Below are positions 13,587 to 14,357 of a stretch of DNA of 14,357 nucleotides, piece by piece. The notes under the pieces were generated by a model. The model worked only from the letters and a program-made list of their open reading frames with translations. It made no database searches and was not told the DNA's origin. Position 1 is the stretch's first letter; every line of letters starts with the position of its first letter. Origin of the DNA: DAOUFU01 sp034429275. Lineage in GTDB: Bacteria; Chloroflexota; Anaerolineae; Aggregatilineales; Aggregatilineaceae. The stretch spans positions 1 to 14,357 of the forward strand of contig DAOUFU010000207.1 in NCBI GenBank assembly GCA_034429275.1, in the 5' to 3' direction. Made by a program: the position numbers and the translations under genes.

Positions 13587-14309
13587 GTGACCAATGCCTA
13601 TGTGCTCAATGTGCGCCAGATTCCCGATCCTTACACCGGCGTGGTGCTGACCAAGATTTACCGGGGCCAGTCCTATCCCATCATCGGACGTAATGCGGCG
13701 GGCACCTGGTGGCAGCTCAACGTCAACGGCGTCGTCGGGTGGGTGAACGGCAAATACATCAGCGCTGTGAATACGCAGGGGGTGCCGATCACCGATGGCG
13801 GAAGCGTGCCCACGCCGGGCACCTACACGGCCATCCCCACGCTGAACCTGAACATTCGCTCCGGGCCGGGCACCGAATATGGCGTGGTGGGCTGGATCAC
13901 CGCCTACCAGCAAGCACGCGTCAATGGGCGCAACGCCGCCGGGACGTGGTGGAATGTCACCTATGGCAACACGACCGGCTGGATCAGCGGCACCTACACG
14001 ACCATCACCCCCGCACCCAACCTGAGCGCCATCCCGGTGATCAACGTGGGGCCGGTGGTGACGCCCTCGCCTCCGCCGTCCGTCGTCACGGCGGGCGCGA
14101 TCGCCAACCTGAACATCCGCTCCGGCCCGAATGTCGCCTATCCGCGCGTGGGTTGGCTGCCCGCCAACCAGATGGTGCAGGTGATCGGGCGCAGCGGCAC
14201 GGTGAACTGGTACCAGATCTACTACAACGGCATCTACGGCTGGGTGAACGGCTCGTACCTGAGCTTCACGCCCGGCACGAATCCCGGCGCGCTGCCCATC
14301 ACGGGCTAG
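13587..14309 (+). CDS. Three bacterial SH3 domains, C-terminal part of the PA14 protein
   Basis: The first possible start after the amber codon is GTG 13587, giving 240 residues, but no ribosome site precedes it and no signal peptide is present. It is therefore best read as the continuation of the PA14 gene. Counting through the amber codon as residue 178, SH3 domains lie at about 185-242 (VLNVRQIPDP, GWVNGKYIS), 263-322 (LNLNIRSGPG, GWISGTYT) and 351-410 (ANLNIRSGPN, GWVNGSYLS). GRNAAGTWW occurs in the first two with different synonymous codons, showing old duplication under protein-level selection. Such SH3b domains commonly bind cell wall material or act in surface adhesion. Each is followed by a similar short tail (VPIT, IPVI, LPIT). 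The gene may be broken if the amber codon is genuine. Confidence 0.75.
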   Translation: MTNAYVLNVRQIPDPYTGVVLTKIYRGQSYPIIGRNAAGTWWQLNVNGVVGWVNGKYISAVNTQGVPITDGGSVPTPGTYTAIPTLNLNIRSGPGTEYGVVGWITAYQQARVNGRNAAGTWWNVTYGNTTGWISGTYTTITPAPNLSAIPVINVGPVVTPSPPPSVVTAGAIANLNIRSGPNVAYPRVGWLPANQMVQVIGRSGTVNWYQIYYNGIYGWVNGSYLSFTPGTNPGALPITG

Positions 14310-14351
14310 CCGGGAGCGATCCGGCTAACGGTCGCGCGAATCACCGCGCGA
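14307..14351 (+). terminator. Two tandem hairpins after the SH3 gene (possible terminator)
   Basis: TAGCCGG (14307-14313, including the stop codon) pairs with CCGGCTA (14321-14327), and TCGCGCG (14332-14338) pairs with CGCGCGA (14345-14351). Both stems are perfect 7-mers. The window ends 6 nt later, so any U-run cannot be judged. Confidence 0.4.
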
Positions 14352-14357
14352 GGTATA

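Noticed and set aside
11346..13913. An 855-codon open frame on the minus strand
   Set aside because: It is antisense to the canonical dehydrogenase and the PA14 gene, crosses the long hairpin, and its translation shows only low-complexity composition with no fold motif. Long antisense frames are common in G+C-rich genes.
14292..14309. ALPITG at the C-terminus as a sortase LPxTG anchor
   Set aside because: The gene ends directly after the motif, so the hydrophobic helix and positive tail required for sorting are missing. Similar tails (VPIT, IPVI) follow the other SH3 domains, so it is part of the repeat unit.

Overview
The window looks like a chromosomal piece of a G+C-rich bacterium, most likely a member of the Chloroflexota (Anaerolineae-like). 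This placement is an inference. It rests on the high G+C content, strong AGGAGG-type ribosome binding sites, the style of the sugar ABC transporter and Gfo/Idh/MocA genes, and a secreted protein made of a PA14 domain plus several bacterial SH3 domains. I cannot confirm it without a database. Every supported gene is on the + strand. I see no tRNA, rRNA, CRISPR array, transposase or phage gene.

Layout. (1) 1-1053: the 3' end of a sensor histidine kinase, then a stand-alone receiver-domain response regulator. (2) 1054-1509: an unusually AT-rich regulatory region. It holds hairpins, a spaced inverted repeat over a TTGACA box, a second possible promoter, and an intrinsic terminator only about 107 nt upstream of the next gene, so it looks like a conditional leader. 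(3) 1510-7355: a complete carbohydrate importer of the MalEFGK class: binding protein, permease, second permease with an unusual membrane extension, and two different ATPases. (4) 7383-12626: catabolic genes in the order ketose-3-epimerase-like TIM barrel, an atypical Gfo/Idh/MocA protein, a six-helix membrane protein of unknown function, a second TIM-barrel isomerase-like protein, and a canonical Gfo/Idh/MocA dehydrogenase. (5) 12627-13040: a gap with a very long hairpin/terminator and a row of four smaller hairpins. (6) 13041-14309: a secreted PA14 plus three-SH3 protein whose single reading frame is interrupted by one in-frame TAG codon.

How the parts may work together. The transporter would import a sugar or glycoside. 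Two NAD(P)-dependent oxidoreductase-fold proteins and two metal-dependent TIM barrels would then process it. No kinase, aldolase or classical glycosidase lies in the block, so the chemistry may be redox-based (oxidise, epimerise or eliminate/hydrate, reduce), as in levoglucosan, inositol or 3-keto-glycoside pathways. The first Gfo/Idh/MocA protein lacks the usual Glu-Lys-Pro motif and resembles the NAD-dependent GH109 type in several short motifs, which strengthens this idea. The substrate cannot be read from the sequence.

Non-coding structure is rich. Several gaps between genes carry strong G+C-rich hairpins without U-tracts, which may set the relative expression of the genes, for example binding protein over permease.
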